A stretch of DNA of 64,000 nucleotides from Lachnospiraceae bacterium. GTDB lineage: Bacteria; Bacillota; Clostridia; Lachnospirales; Lachnospiraceae. The stretch's first letter is position 1; every line of letters begins with the position of its first letter. The notes below the pieces were generated by a model. That model saw only the letters and a program-made list of their open reading frames with translations, was not told where the DNA came from and ran no database searches. Where the stretch lies: the NCBI GenBank assembly GCA_900771995.1, contig CAAGQC010000078.1, positions 1-64,000 of the forward strand. Direction: 5' to 3'. Both the position numbers and the translations under genes were made by a program. This document shows, one piece after another, positions 1-7,306 of this stretch.

Positions 1-1671
1 CAGGATATGGAGTTCACCGTTGAGCATGGTAAGCTGTACATGTTACAGACCAGAAACGGTAAGAGAACCGCACAGGCAGCTCTGAAGATCGCTTGTGATC
101 TGGTAGATGAGGGTATGAGAACCGAGGAAGAGGCAGTTGCAATGATCGATCCTCGTAACCTGGATACTCTGTTACATCCTCAGTTTGATACCGCTGCTCT
201 GAAAGCTGCAACTCCTATCGGCAAGGGTCTTGGTGCTTCTCCCGGAGCTGCATGTGGTAAGATCGTATTCACCGCAGAAGATGCAGAAGAATGGCATGCA
301 AGAGGAGAGAGAGTTGTTCTGGTTCGTCTGGAGACCTCTCCCGAAGATATCACCGGTATGAAGGCTTCTCAGGGTATCCTGACCGTTCGTGGTGGTATGA
401 CCTCTCACGCAGCAGTAGTTGCTCGTGGTATGGGTACCTGCTGTGTATCCGGTTGTGGCGACATCGCTATGGATGAGGACAACAAGCAGTTCACTCTGGC
501 TGGCAAGACCTTCCATGAAGGTGACTGGCTGTCCATCGATGGTACTACCGGTAACATCTATGATGGCGAGATCAAGACTGTTGATGCTACCATCGCAGGT
601 GAGTTCGGCCGTGTAATGGCTTGGGCTGACAAATATCGTAAGTTAAAAGTTCGTACCAATGCAGATACTCCCGCAGACGCTAAGAAGGCTCGTGAGCTGG
701 GCGCTGAAGGAATCGGTCTGTGCCGTACCGAGCATATGTTCTTCGAAGAGGACAGAATCGCAGCATTCCGTGAGATGATCTGTTCCGATACTGTAGAGGA
801 GAGAGAAGCAGCACTGGAGAAGATCCTGCCTTATCAGCAGAGCGACTTCAAGCAGCTGTATGAGGCTCTGGAAGGCAACCCTGTTACCATCCGTTTCCTG
901 GATCCGCCTCTGCATGAGTTCGTTCCTACCGAGGAAGCTGACATTGAGAAGCTGGCTAAGGCACAGGGCAAGAGCGTTGAGGCTATTAAGACCATCATTG
1001 CTTCCCTGCATGAGTTCAACCCTATGATGGGTCACAGAGGATGCCGTCTGGCTGTTACTTATCCTGAAATTGCCAAGATGCAGACCAAGGCTGTTATCCG
1101 TGCGGCAATCGAGGTTAAGAAGGCACATCCCGACTGGAATGTAGAGCCCGAGATCATGATCCCTCTGGTATGTGAAGTGAAGGAGCTTAAGTTCGTTAAG
1201 AAGGTAGTTGTAGAGACCGCTGATGCTGAGATCGCAGCTGCCGGTGTAGATCTGAAGTACGAAGTAGGTACCATGATTGAGATCCCCAGAGCAGCTCTGA
1301 CTGCTGATGAGATCGCTAAGGAAGCTGATTTCTTCTGCTTCGGTACCAACGACCTGACCCAGATGACCTTCGGCTTCTCCCGTGATGATGCAGGTAAGTT
1401 CCTGAACGCTTACTATGACACCAAGATCTTCGAGAACGATCCGTTCGCTAAGCTGGATCAGACCGGTGTCGGCAAGCTGATGGAGATGGCTATCAAGCTT
1501 GGTAAGCCTGTAAATCCTAAGCTGCACGTTGGTATCTGTGGTGAGCACGGTGGAGATCCTTCTTCCGTAGAATTCTGCCACAAGATCGGTCTGGATTATG
1601 TATCCTGCTCACCTTTCCGTGTGCCTATCGCAAGACTGGCTGCTGCACAGGCTGCTATTGCTGAAAGATAG
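1..1671 (+). CDS. ppdK: Pyruvate, phosphate dikinase, C-terminal part (partial, 5' end outside window)
   Basis: The reading frame is open from base 1, so the gene begins upstream; 556 of roughly 875 residues are present. The enzyme interconverts pyruvate, ATP and phosphate with PEP, AMP and pyrophosphate in the cytoplasm, and in anaerobic Clostridia it serves glycolysis and gluconeogenesis. Seen here are the phospho-histidine swivelling domain, with the phosphorylated His in GGMTSHAAVVARG near base 407, and the C-terminal PEP/pyruvate barrel with the catalytic Cys in GICGEHGGDP near base 1540. The LCRTEHMFF motif near base 718 is typical of the PEP-utilising family. Codon use is strongly biased, as in highly expressed genes. 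A 17-bp stem terminator follows at 1827. Identification is secure. Confidence 0.97.
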   Translation, partial: QDMEFTVEHGKLYMLQTRNGKRTAQAALKIACDLVDEGMRTEEEAVAMIDPRNLDTLLHPQFDTAALKAATPIGKGLGASPGAACGKIVFTAEDAEEWHARGERVVLVRLETSPEDITGMKASQGILTVRGGMTSHAAVVARGMGTCCVSGCGDIAMDEDNKQFTLAGKTFHEGDWLSIDGTTGNIYDGEIKTVDATIAGEFGRVMAWADKYRKLKVRTNADTPADAKKARELGAEGIGLCRTEHMFFEEDRIAAFREMICSDTVEEREAALEKILPYQQSDFKQLYEALEGNPVTIRFLDPPLHEFVPTEEADIEKLAKAQGKSVEAIKTIIASLHEFNPMMGHRGCRLAVTYPEIAKMQTKAVIRAAIEVKKAHPDWNVEPEIMIPLVCEVKELKFVKKVVVETADAEIAAAGVDLKYEVGTMIEIPRAALTADEIAKEADFFCFGTNDLTQMTFGFSRDDAGKFLNAYYDTKIFENDPFAKLDQTGVGKLMEMAIKLGKPVNPKLHVGICGEHGGDPSSVEFCHKIGLDYVSCSPFRVPIARLAAAQAAIAER

Positions 1672-1826
1672 GCTAAAAGGTAATCATCTGCTTTACCTCT
1701 ATGAGGTGAAGATAGATTACGAGAAGGCATTGCGTTATCGCAAGAATTATGGGGCATATCTCCGCAAAAGACAGTGGTACGATCTGACAGCGGAGATGTG
1801 GATAGTAGTATAAATATAGGGTAGAG

Positions 1827-1876
1827 GAACCTCATTACTGGTAGAAATATCGGTAATGGGGTTCTTTTCGGTTGTA
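1827..1876 (+). terminator. ppdK terminator; left copy of a 50-base repeat
   Basis: A 17-bp stem (1827-1843 with 1848-1864, three G-U wobbles) closed by a GAAA tetraloop and followed by TTTT. The same 50 bases recur at 20610-20659 with five differences, at the other side of the accessory region. It is a good rho-independent terminator. Whether the duplication marks an insertion is discussed in the findings. Confidence 0.8.
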
Positions 1877-1986
1877 AAGAAGAGAGTTGGCAAAAAGAAG
1901 CATCCCATGCCTGACGGCACAGAAGGGGCAGGGATGCTTTGAAATTTTTAGAACAGTGCAAATAAAAGAAGAATATATCAAAGGGC

Positions 1987-2040
1987 AAGCCGCCAGGAAG
2001 ATGTAGAGCAATCTATTAACATCTTCTTGGCGGCTTTTGC
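1987..2040 (+). terminator. Strong rho-independent terminator upstream of radC
   Basis: Eighteen-bp arms at 1987-2004 and 2019-2036 pair with a single G-U wobble, followed by TTTTGC. It ends just before the radC ribosome-binding site, so it insulates the accessory genes from read-through or acts as an attenuator for them. Confidence 0.75.
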
Positions 2041-2081
2041 ATTTGTCAATGCCGGGAGAGACCATGAAGGAGGTAACGGCA

Positions 2082-2627
2082 ATGAATATAGATGTTGTAG
2101 ACGTGAGACTGGATGAAAGAAAGCTGCCGTATCTGGTCAGCGAGACGGTGGCTGAATACCGAGGGGGATATGTGGGAGAGCAACGGCTGAAAGTAAATTC
2201 CCCGGAGAAAGTGGTAAACGTGCTGAACAATGTTTTTCACATGAAAGACTTTTCGGAAGAAAAATTGTATGTGATGTTTTTGTCCGCTAGTCTTCATGTG
2301 ATAGCCTATGCGGAAGTTGGTCATGGAGTAATTGATTCGGCAACCGTAGGAATCCGGGAAATAATGCAAAGAGCGTTTTTGACCAATGCGGCAGGAATCA
2401 TTTTGGCACACAATCACCCCGGACTTGGAAGTACAGCAAATCCATCAACGCAGGACGTTGATGTGACACAGGGGTTGATGCGAGCCTGCGAAATTATGGG
2501 GATTAAATTATTCGACCACATTATTGTAGCAGGAGACGATTATTACAGTTTCAGAGAAAAGCACGCAGAACTTTACGTGAAGCGTGAGGAAAGCAGGAAA
2601 AAAGATGGAGGTAGAGAAGTATGTTAG
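2082..2627 (+). CDS. radC: RadC-like JAB/JAMM-domain protein
   Basis: A 181-residue protein of the RadC family, which is common on mobile elements. Its molecular function is unsettled despite the historical 'DNA repair' label. The metal-binding JAMM signature is visible as HNHPGLGSTANPSTQD near residues 125-140. The helix-hairpin-helix domain of full-length chromosomal RadC is missing, as is usual for element-borne copies. The start at 2082 is chosen because AAGGAGG lies at 2067-2073; an earlier in-frame ATG at 2064 would overlap that site. It overlaps the next gene by 7 bases, indicating translational coupling. Confidence 0.9.
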   Translation: MNIDVVDVRLDERKLPYLVSETVAEYRGGYVGEQRLKVNSPEKVVNVLNNVFHMKDFSEEKLYVMFLSASLHVIAYAEVGHGVIDSATVGIREIMQRAFLTNAAGIILAHNHPGLGSTANPSTQDVDVTQGLMRACEIMGIKLFDHIIVAGDDYYSFREKHAELYVKREESRKKDGGREVC

Positions 2628-3550
2628 CAGAAGTAGTAGATATGAAAGAAGCGGTAAAGGAAGAAATGGAAAGGCGATACCCGAACTGTAGAATACAGTT
2701 GGCAGAGGTGAGAAAGAACAACGGACTGTTACTTCACGGTATTTCTATATATGCTCCGGGAAGCATCATGGCACCGACCATCTATATTGATGGATACATT
2801 CAGAATGGCTACAGCGTAGAACAGATATGCGATGAAGTCACGGAAATCTACGAAGATAACGGAATGAAGGATATGCCGAAACCGGACTTTGAAGATTTCT
2901 CGAAAATCTGTGGGAAAATCTGTATGCAGCTTGTAAATGCAGAAAAGAACAGAGAGCTGTTAGAAAAGCTCCCCCACCGCATAGTACATGATATGGCTGT
3001 TATCTACTATATTCTTCTGGGCAGGGATGCACAGAGAACGGCAGTCGTAAAGATTACGAATGAGCTTGTGGCTTTGTGGGGCGTAGATGAAGAGGAATTA
3101 AACAGATATGCCAGACATAACACGAAAAGCCTGCTTCATGTTACCGTGACACCTTTGCAAAGAATCTTATTTGAGACGAAAGAAGACAGGGATGCAAGAC
3201 GGCGGGCAGCGAGTACAGAGGAACTGATGATGGAGATTGTACAGGATCCAGACTGGCAGATGTATATAATGACCAATAAGCAGAATTACTACGGTGCGGT
3301 AAATATGCTCTATCAGGATGTACTGAAAATCGTAGCAGAAAAATTAAATGCGAACCTCTACATCCTTCCCAGTTCTGTCCATGAAGTTTTGATAGTTCCC
3401 GAAAGCAGAAGCACAAGTGCAGAAGAACTGTACCAGATGGTTTGTGAGGTCAACCGCACAGAAGTAAGTGCGGATGATTTCCTGACAGACAACGTGTATT
3501 ACTATAATCGTGAGAAAAACACCCTGAATGCGTTTGTAGAAGCAGAGTAA
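2621..3550 (+). CDS. DUF5688 family protein
   Basis: A 309-residue soluble protein with the pattern of the DUF5688 family found on integrative elements of gut Clostridia: an N-terminal alpha/beta segment, a central region beginning PHRIVHDMAVIYYILLG, and the hallmark stretches NLYILPSSVHEVLIVP and NVYYYNREKNTL near the C terminus. Function is unknown. It overlaps radC by 7 bases and has GGAGG about 8 bases upstream, so the two form an operon, which ends at the terminator at 3557. Confidence 0.85.
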   Translation: MLAEVVDMKEAVKEEMERRYPNCRIQLAEVRKNNGLLLHGISIYAPGSIMAPTIYIDGYIQNGYSVEQICDEVTEIYEDNGMKDMPKPDFEDFSKICGKICMQLVNAEKNRELLEKLPHRIVHDMAVIYYILLGRDAQRTAVVKITNELVALWGVDEEELNRYARHNTKSLLHVTVTPLQRILFETKEDRDARRRAASTEELMMEIVQDPDWQMYIMTNKQNYYGAVNMLYQDVLKIVAEKLNANLYILPSSVHEVLIVPESRSTSAEELYQMVCEVNRTEVSADDFLTDNVYYYNREKNTLNAFVEAE

Positions 3551-3556
3551 TAAAGA

Positions 3557-3595
3557 CCACCTACAGTGATTGATTGCTGTAGGTGGTTGTTTTAT
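3557..3595 (+). terminator. Terminator of the radC-DUF5688 operon
   Basis: Perfect 10-bp arms CCACCTACAG/CTGTAGGTGG (3557-3566, 3577-3586) followed by TTGTTTT. Confidence 0.85.
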
Positions 3596-3640
3596 ATACT
3601 TAATTTCTTGACTATACTCAATAGATTGACTATAATATAG
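3595..3640 (+). promoter_or_regulatory. Promoter of the 3679 lipoprotein gene, duplicated at 4866
   Basis: TTGACT (3608-3613), 17-base spacer, TATAAT (3631-3636). A second TTGACTATA overlaps the -10. A nearly identical block of about 40 bases (TTGACT 4876-4881, TATAAT 4899-4904) precedes the 4988 gene, so both lipoprotein genes are probably expressed together and may share an operator in the spacer. Confidence 0.85.
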
Positions 3641-3678
3641 AAAGCTACAAAAAATCTTATTTATGAGGAGAAATAATA

Positions 3679-4569
3679 ATGAAAAGAAAACTAATGATGG
3701 TAAGTATGATGGCGATTCTCTCTCTGAGTTTGTTTGCCTGCGGCAGCAAAGATACTACAAGCAGCAGTAATGGCAGCGCAAGAACAAACACAGAAAAAGA
3801 AGCTGACACAAAGAATGAAAACGTTGGCACATTTAGCCAGTTGTTTACAAACAATGAAGTAGGTGTCTGGTATTCCTGTGAGGCAATTGACAAGGAAGAA
3901 ACGCCGAGCATTTATGTGATGTATGGGGATGGAACTTACCTTAATTTGGACACGAGAAAGAGCAAGACATTTGCAGAGTTATCGAAAATGACCGACGAAG
4001 AGATCATTTCATGGGTAGAGGAGGATTGGAACAACAGAAATGAAGTTTTGATGTATTATCATCAACATAAAGATGAACTTAGACAAGATGCAGAGAATTC
4101 CATATCCGATTCAACAGATAGTGATACAATTGCAATGATAGCACTTGATGATGCATATAGGGAAATTAGTGGAACTACATCAGAAGGTGGAGAGGAATTA
4201 GACCCAGATTACCTAAATAGTGTGCAGGATCAGGTAAATGCTGCAAAGGATTACATTATAAATGAAATAAATACGAAATTGGCAGAGCAGGGCGGTATTG
4301 CAAAACCTCGCTACGGTTTTTCTGTTTATACAGATGCATCGGGAAACAATGTGGATAAGGAAACATTGGCTTTAGAGAGGGAAAACTGGATAGAGATTTC
4401 CAGCACCAATAAGATTAAATCGGGCGATGTCTATGATTCACATTATAGCGGATTTATGGCAAATGATGGAAAATATTACTTGATGAGAATGAGTGATGAC
4501 ATGGCATTTGCATTTGATGAGATCGGTGCAGATGGCATTTCCGTAGATGAAGATGTAGTTTTCGAATGA
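3679..4569 (+). CDS. Putative lipoprotein of unknown function
   Basis: A 296-residue protein with a lipoprotein signal peptide: KRK, a hydrophobic stretch, and lipobox LSLFAC with the lipidated Cys near residue 21, then a Ser/Thr/Asn-rich linker. The mature part is acidic and lacks a domain I recognise. It should be anchored to the outer face of the membrane. The start has AGGAG about 10 bases upstream. It stands alone between its promoter and a bidirectional terminator, but its promoter is a copy of the one before the CAP-domain lipoprotein at 4988, suggesting a shared programme. Confidence 0.8.
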   Translation: MKRKLMMVSMMAILSLSLFACGSKDTTSSSNGSARTNTEKEADTKNENVGTFSQLFTNNEVGVWYSCEAIDKEETPSIYVMYGDGTYLNLDTRKSKTFAELSKMTDEEIISWVEEDWNNRNEVLMYYHQHKDELRQDAENSISDSTDSDTIAMIALDDAYREISGTTSEGGEELDPDYLNSVQDQVNAAKDYIINEINTKLAEQGGIAKPRYGFSVYTDASGNNVDKETLALERENWIEISSTNKIKSGDVYDSHYSGFMANDGKYYLMRMSDDMAFAFDEIGADGISVDEDVVFE

Positions 4570-4588
4570 TTTTCATAAAACAAAAAAA

Positions 4589-4612
4589 CGGCAGGGGCGT
4601 TAGCTCCTGTCG
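4589..4612. terminator. Bidirectional terminator between convergent genes
   Basis: Ten-bp arms (4589-4598/4603-4612) with a GTTA loop. It is flanked by an A-run on the left and ATTTTA on the right, so it can end both the lipoprotein gene and the minus-strand XRE gene. Confidence 0.75.
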
Positions 4613-4615
4613 ATT

Positions 4616-4819
4616 TTACTTTGTCTTATCATGTTCAATAATGTCAGAAACAGGACAATCGAGGATGTAGCAGAGCACATCGAGTGTCTTTGTAGTGATT
4701 GCTTCCCCCTTTTTCATGCGATGAATGGTATTGGCGGAAACACCGTGCTTAAAAATCAGCTCGTATTCTGTCATGTTCTTACGAAGTAGGGTGTCAAAAA
4801 AAGGTTTGTATGATATCAT
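4616..4819 (-). CDS. XRE/Cro-type helix-turn-helix regulator
   Basis: A 67-residue DNA-binding protein made of a single Cro/C1-type fold: helix-turn-helix around EYELIFKHGVSANTIHRMKKG and a last helix LDVLCYILDCPVSDII, typical of small stand-alone XRE regulators. It is transcribed away from, and lies between, two lipoprotein genes with duplicated promoters. The TTGACTATA repeats in those promoters are candidate operators. That link is inference. Confidence 0.88.
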   Translation of the reverse strand: MISYKPFFDTLLRKNMTEYELIFKHGVSANTIHRMKKGEAITTKTLDVLCYILDCPVSDIIEHDKTK

Positions 4820-4865
4820 GTTGTTAGATTGAACCTCCTATCAAATATTATAAAAAGAGTATCAT

Positions 4866-4909
4866 ACTTAATTTCTTGACTATACCTAATATATTGACTA
4901 TAATGTAAG
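4866..4909 (+). promoter_or_regulatory. Promoter of the CAP-domain lipoprotein gene (second copy of the 3595 block)
   Basis: TTGACT 4876-4881, 17-base spacer, TATAAT 4899-4904. The block matches 3595-3640 with only a few differences. It also lies just upstream of the divergent XRE gene. Confidence 0.85.
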
Positions 4910-4987
4910 AACGATAGAGAACGATCACGTGAAAAAAAGTTAATCGCTCGAAATAAATTCTCTCAACGAAAGCGAGGAAAACCAACT

Positions 4988-6205
4988 ATGAAACACAGAA
5001 CACACAAGCTCGCTGCGAAAGCCGTAGCGACAATCCTTTGCGCAGCACTGATGCTGACCGCATGTGGCAGCAAGGAAACAACCAGTAACGAAACTGCCAG
5101 CACAGAAACAACCTCTGTAGAAGCCGCCAAAGTAACGACCACAGAAGCAGCCGTAGCAGAACCCACGGCAGAACCAACTGTAGAGCCTGCTGAGACTCCC
5201 ACGGAATCAGAAGCTGCTCCCACAGAGACTGCCCCTGCCGTAGAACCTACAGCAGAACCCGTCGTAGCAGAAACTACAACAGTTGCTGATGCAGGGTATA
5301 CTTATTCGGAACTTAATCAGACCATGTACGCAAAATCTGCAGTAAATGTCAGAGACCTGCCCAGCACGGATGGTAAGAAGATTGGTGGCTTAAAAGCCAG
5401 CCAGGAAATCACCGTTACGGGTAAATGTGACCAGACAGGCTGGTATCGCTTTGAATTAAATAACACCACTGGTTATGTAAGTGATAAGTACATCGTATCC
5501 GAAAAACCTGTTGCGAATACCGTTGCAAACACTGGTAACAGCAACACTGCTGCAAATACACAGCAGAATACTGCAGCACCCGCTGCAACGCCTGCACCTG
5601 CACCTGCGCAGACAACCACAACAGGAAGTTCAGAACCTTACTTCGACCGTGCTATGGCAGAACAGGTATTTGCACTGGTCAATAACGACCGTGTAGCAAA
5701 TGGTCTCAATGCACTTGCATGGAATGAAGATATGTACAACATTGCCGTACAGCGATGCTACGAAGGCACCGCAGGTGACATTCATGGTATGATGCGTAGT
5801 GGAACCAGCGAGAACAGAGTAGAAGGACCATTAGATGACTCTGGTGCACAGGGAATCTACCAGTCGTGGCATGACAGCCCCGCTCATCATAACAACTACC
5901 TGAACGCAACCTACACATCAGGTGCTGTAGCAATCTATGCGCTTCCCATACCTGGTGGCTGGGCATTACCCAATATCGTATCCTACGAAGTATTCACCTG
6001 GGATAACACCGCTGCAAACAGCTCTGTAACCATCAACGCTCCTGTACAGGACAACTCCGTCGCAGCAGCCCCTAAGACTGCCGACGATGGCACCAGCACT
6101 TCCAGCTCTAACGTAGGCTGGTCTATGACCCCGCCCACGCAGGAAGACGGCTTGAAGAAGTGGCAGGAGCAGAACCCTGATGCGGAAGTGTCGTTCGGAA
6201 ATTAA
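4988..6205 (+). CDS. Lipoprotein with SH3-like and CAP (SCP/PR-1) domains
   Basis: A 405-residue surface protein. It begins with a lipoprotein signal (lipobox LMLTAC, Cys near residue 26), then a long Thr/Glu/Pro/Ala-rich stalk to about residue 100. A bacterial SH3 domain follows (AVNVRDLPSTDGKKIGGL to TGYVSDKYIV), then a Pro/Ala/Thr linker and a CAP domain from about residue 215 (QVFALVNNDRVANGLNALAW, SWHDSPAHHNNYLNA). The CAP domain ends near VFTWDN and a low-complexity tail closes the protein. SH3b usually binds peptidoglycan; CAP domains in bacteria have no settled activity. A cargo role at the surface for the element is inferred. Confidence 0.9.
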   Translation: MKHRTHKLAAKAVATILCAALMLTACGSKETTSNETASTETTSVEAAKVTTTEAAVAEPTAEPTVEPAETPTESEAAPTETAPAVEPTAEPVVAETTTVADAGYTYSELNQTMYAKSAVNVRDLPSTDGKKIGGLKASQEITVTGKCDQTGWYRFELNNTTGYVSDKYIVSEKPVANTVANTGNSNTAANTQQNTAAPAATPAPAPAQTTTTGSSEPYFDRAMAEQVFALVNNDRVANGLNALAWNEDMYNIAVQRCYEGTAGDIHGMMRSGTSENRVEGPLDDSGAQGIYQSWHDSPAHHNNYLNATYTSGAVAIYALPIPGGWALPNIVSYEVFTWDNTAANSSVTINAPVQDNSVAAAPKTADDGTSTSSSNVGWSMTPPTQEDGLKKWQEQNPDAEVSFGN

Positions 6206-6220
6206 ATAACAAGTACCAAG

Positions 6221-6247
6221 GCGGACGCTGATGCGTCCGCTTTTTTT
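6221..6247 (+). terminator. Terminator of the CAP lipoprotein gene
   Basis: GCGGACGC/GCGTCCGC (6221-6228, 6233-6240) with TGAT loop and T7. The 20-base hairpin is the exact reverse complement of the hairpin at 6901-6920. Confidence 0.88.
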
Positions 6248-6306
6248 ACACTTCTTGACAAAATATGATATAATACCATCAGCAAAGCAGAAAGAGAGGA
6301 ACACAC

Positions 6307-6483
6307 ATGAGCGAATACCGTAAATTAGATTTAAACAAACTCCATTTTGCAAAAACTCCTGTATCATACGAAGAAGCCATAAAAAATGCCACTCCATGTA
6401 CAATAACAGGAAATCAAATCCAGATAACAAAAATAGAAAAAGATTATATAAAAAGAACTATAAAACTAAAAATAGCACAATAG
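6307..6483 (+). CDS. Small hypothetical protein, 58 aa
   Basis: A short ORF starting MSEYRKLDLNKLHFAKTP with GAGAGGA 7-13 bases upstream and a promoter-like TTTACA (6245) to TATAAT (6269) pair with 18-base spacing. It is basic and rich in Lys, Ile and Thr, without a membrane segment. No family recognised. Position, ribosome-binding site and codon use like the neighbouring small genes support it. Confidence 0.5.
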   Translation: MSEYRKLDLNKLHFAKTPVSYEEAIKNATPCTITGNQIQITKIEKDYIKRTIKLKIAQ

Positions 6484-6492
6484 CAAAATCTC

Positions 6493-6666
6493 TCATTTAC
6501 TTTTCCCGTAAAACCTGCTACAATCACAATAAGAACAGCAATGTTCTTCGTGGACAGGCACGTTAAGTTCAAGACAGGCAGAAGTCTTTCCAAACAAATA
6601 TCTGCGTCGGACTACAGTACATTTACAGAATGTGCGTGGGTTGTAGAGCCATAAATCTATAGACAA
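6493..6666 (-). CDS. Possible small Cys-rich protein, 57 aa (TTG start)
   Basis: An open frame on the minus strand, convergent with the 6307 ORF. It encodes clustered cysteines (FCKCTVV near the middle, then HCCSYCDCS near the end), which suggests a metal-binding knuckle. The only start in frame is TTG at 6664-6666 and no good ribosome-binding site precedes it. The Cys pattern is unlikely in random sequence, but this may be a remnant of a longer gene. Low confidence. Confidence 0.3.
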   Translation of the reverse strand: MSIDLWLYNPRTFCKCTVVRRRYLFGKTSACLELNVPVHEEHCCSYCDCSRFYGKSK

Positions 6667-6756
6667 TCGAAAGTCTTATAAAATATTCGTATCGGAAATA
6701 TATGTGCCTATACGGTACATGCGGGTGGAAACCACCATAAAACCTGTTTTTTTTTG

Positions 6757-6927
6757 TTACTCTTGCAAAAAAAGTGTGTATTGAAATGATGAGTCCTGTG
6801 ACGGTTCTGACAGGACGGTAAACTAAAATGTGACCGAGTGCATGAGAGGTGTGACGGTTCCGACACCTCATAAAAAAATAAAAGTGACCGAGCGAAGACG
6901 GCGGACGCATCAGCGTCCGCTTTTTTT
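6757..6927 (+). ncRNA. Candidate structured RNA with tandem pseudoknot-like units and a terminator (locus A)
   Basis: In order: a GCAA-loop hairpin region, the motif AGTGTGTATTGAAA (6773-6786), then two 53-54-base units. Unit 1: 7-bp stem 6793-6799/6810-6816 with loop GACGGTTCTG, A-rich linker, GTGACCGAG (6830-6838). Unit 2: stem 6846-6852/6863-6869 with a different sequence, loop GACGGTTCCG, A-rich linker, GTGACCGAG (6884-6892). GACCG can pair with CGGTT of the loop, giving an H-type pseudoknot. A perfect terminator (6901-6927) ends it. No family recognised; function unknown. Confidence 0.6.
6901..6927 (+). terminator. Terminator of the locus A RNA
   Basis: GCGGACGC-ATCA-GCGTCCGC followed by T7; reverse complement of the hairpin at 6221-6240. 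Confidence 0.85.
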
Positions 6928-6965
6928 GTTTCTTTCTATTCCACATTCTTCATCATATCCCCACA

Positions 6966-6997
6966 GGTCTGTTGCACAGACCGGGTGATGATATAAT
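6966..6997 (+). promoter_or_regulatory. Conserved palindrome with adjacent -10, upstream of the 7037 gene
   Basis: GGTCTG-TTGCA-CAGACC followed by GGGTG (6966-6987), then TATAAT at 6992-6997. The same 22 bases with two loop differences recur at 8662-8683, again about 50 bases before a start codon. The palindrome covers the -35 position, so an activator or repressor site, or an RNA hairpin, is likely. Confidence 0.6.
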
Positions 6998-7036
6998 TCG
7001 CAAAATCTTATCACTGCAAGAAAGGACAATGACCTT

Positions 7037-7300
7037 ATGAAAATAAAATCTGCTGACAGCTCCGACTTATTAAAAAGATTAAACGAAATTGACGAAGAAC
7101 TCCAGGACTTCCATATATCTGCACACAAATGTGATTTGCTATACAAAGAACAGGACGCCATAAAAACAATATTACACCGAAAACATATTATCGAAACACC
7201 TGCAACACCTGCTATGACAACAGGTATCCCACAGACAGGAAAAAGCAGGGATATAGGAACAGATGTAAAAGACTATCACAATAACAGCAAGAAAGGATGA
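7037..7300 (+). CDS. Hypothetical protein, 87 aa, helical N terminus
   Basis: Starts MKIKSADSSDLLKRLNEID; the first 55 residues look like an amphipathic, probably coiled-coil helix pair, while the C-terminal 30 are Thr/Pro/Gly/Lys-rich and likely disordered. No family recognised. First gene after the palindrome-promoter at 6966; only 6 bases separate it from the next gene, so they are co-transcribed. Confidence 0.65.
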   Translation: MKIKSADSSDLLKRLNEIDEELQDFHISAHKCDLLYKEQDAIKTILHRKHIIETPATPAMTTGIPQTGKSRDIGTDVKDYHNNSKKG

Positions 7301-7306
7301 ACAAAT

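Larger units (their letters stand above)
1672..2081. other. Intergenic region with three hairpins between ppdK and the accessory region
   Basis: No convincing gene. It contains the ppdK terminator (1827-1867, described separately), a second hairpin with 8-bp arms AGCATCCC/GGGATGCT (1899-1906/1931-1938), and a long terminator at 1987-2040. It is the left edge of the accessory region. Confidence 0.6.
6667..7036. other. Intergenic region holding an RNA-like module
   Basis: No gene seen. It holds a hairpin GGTGG-AAA-CCACC near 6724-6736, the structured module at 6757-6927 and the palindrome-promoter block at 6966-6997, each listed separately. Confidence 0.6.

Noticed and set aside
643..1581. 312-codon minus-strand ORF inside ppdK
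   Set aside because: Shadow frame produced by the biased codon use of ppdK; no motifs and no ribosome-binding site.
6541..6654. 37-codon plus-strand ORF starting MFFVDRHVK
   Set aside because: No ribosome-binding site and less coding-like than the opposite Cys-rich frame.
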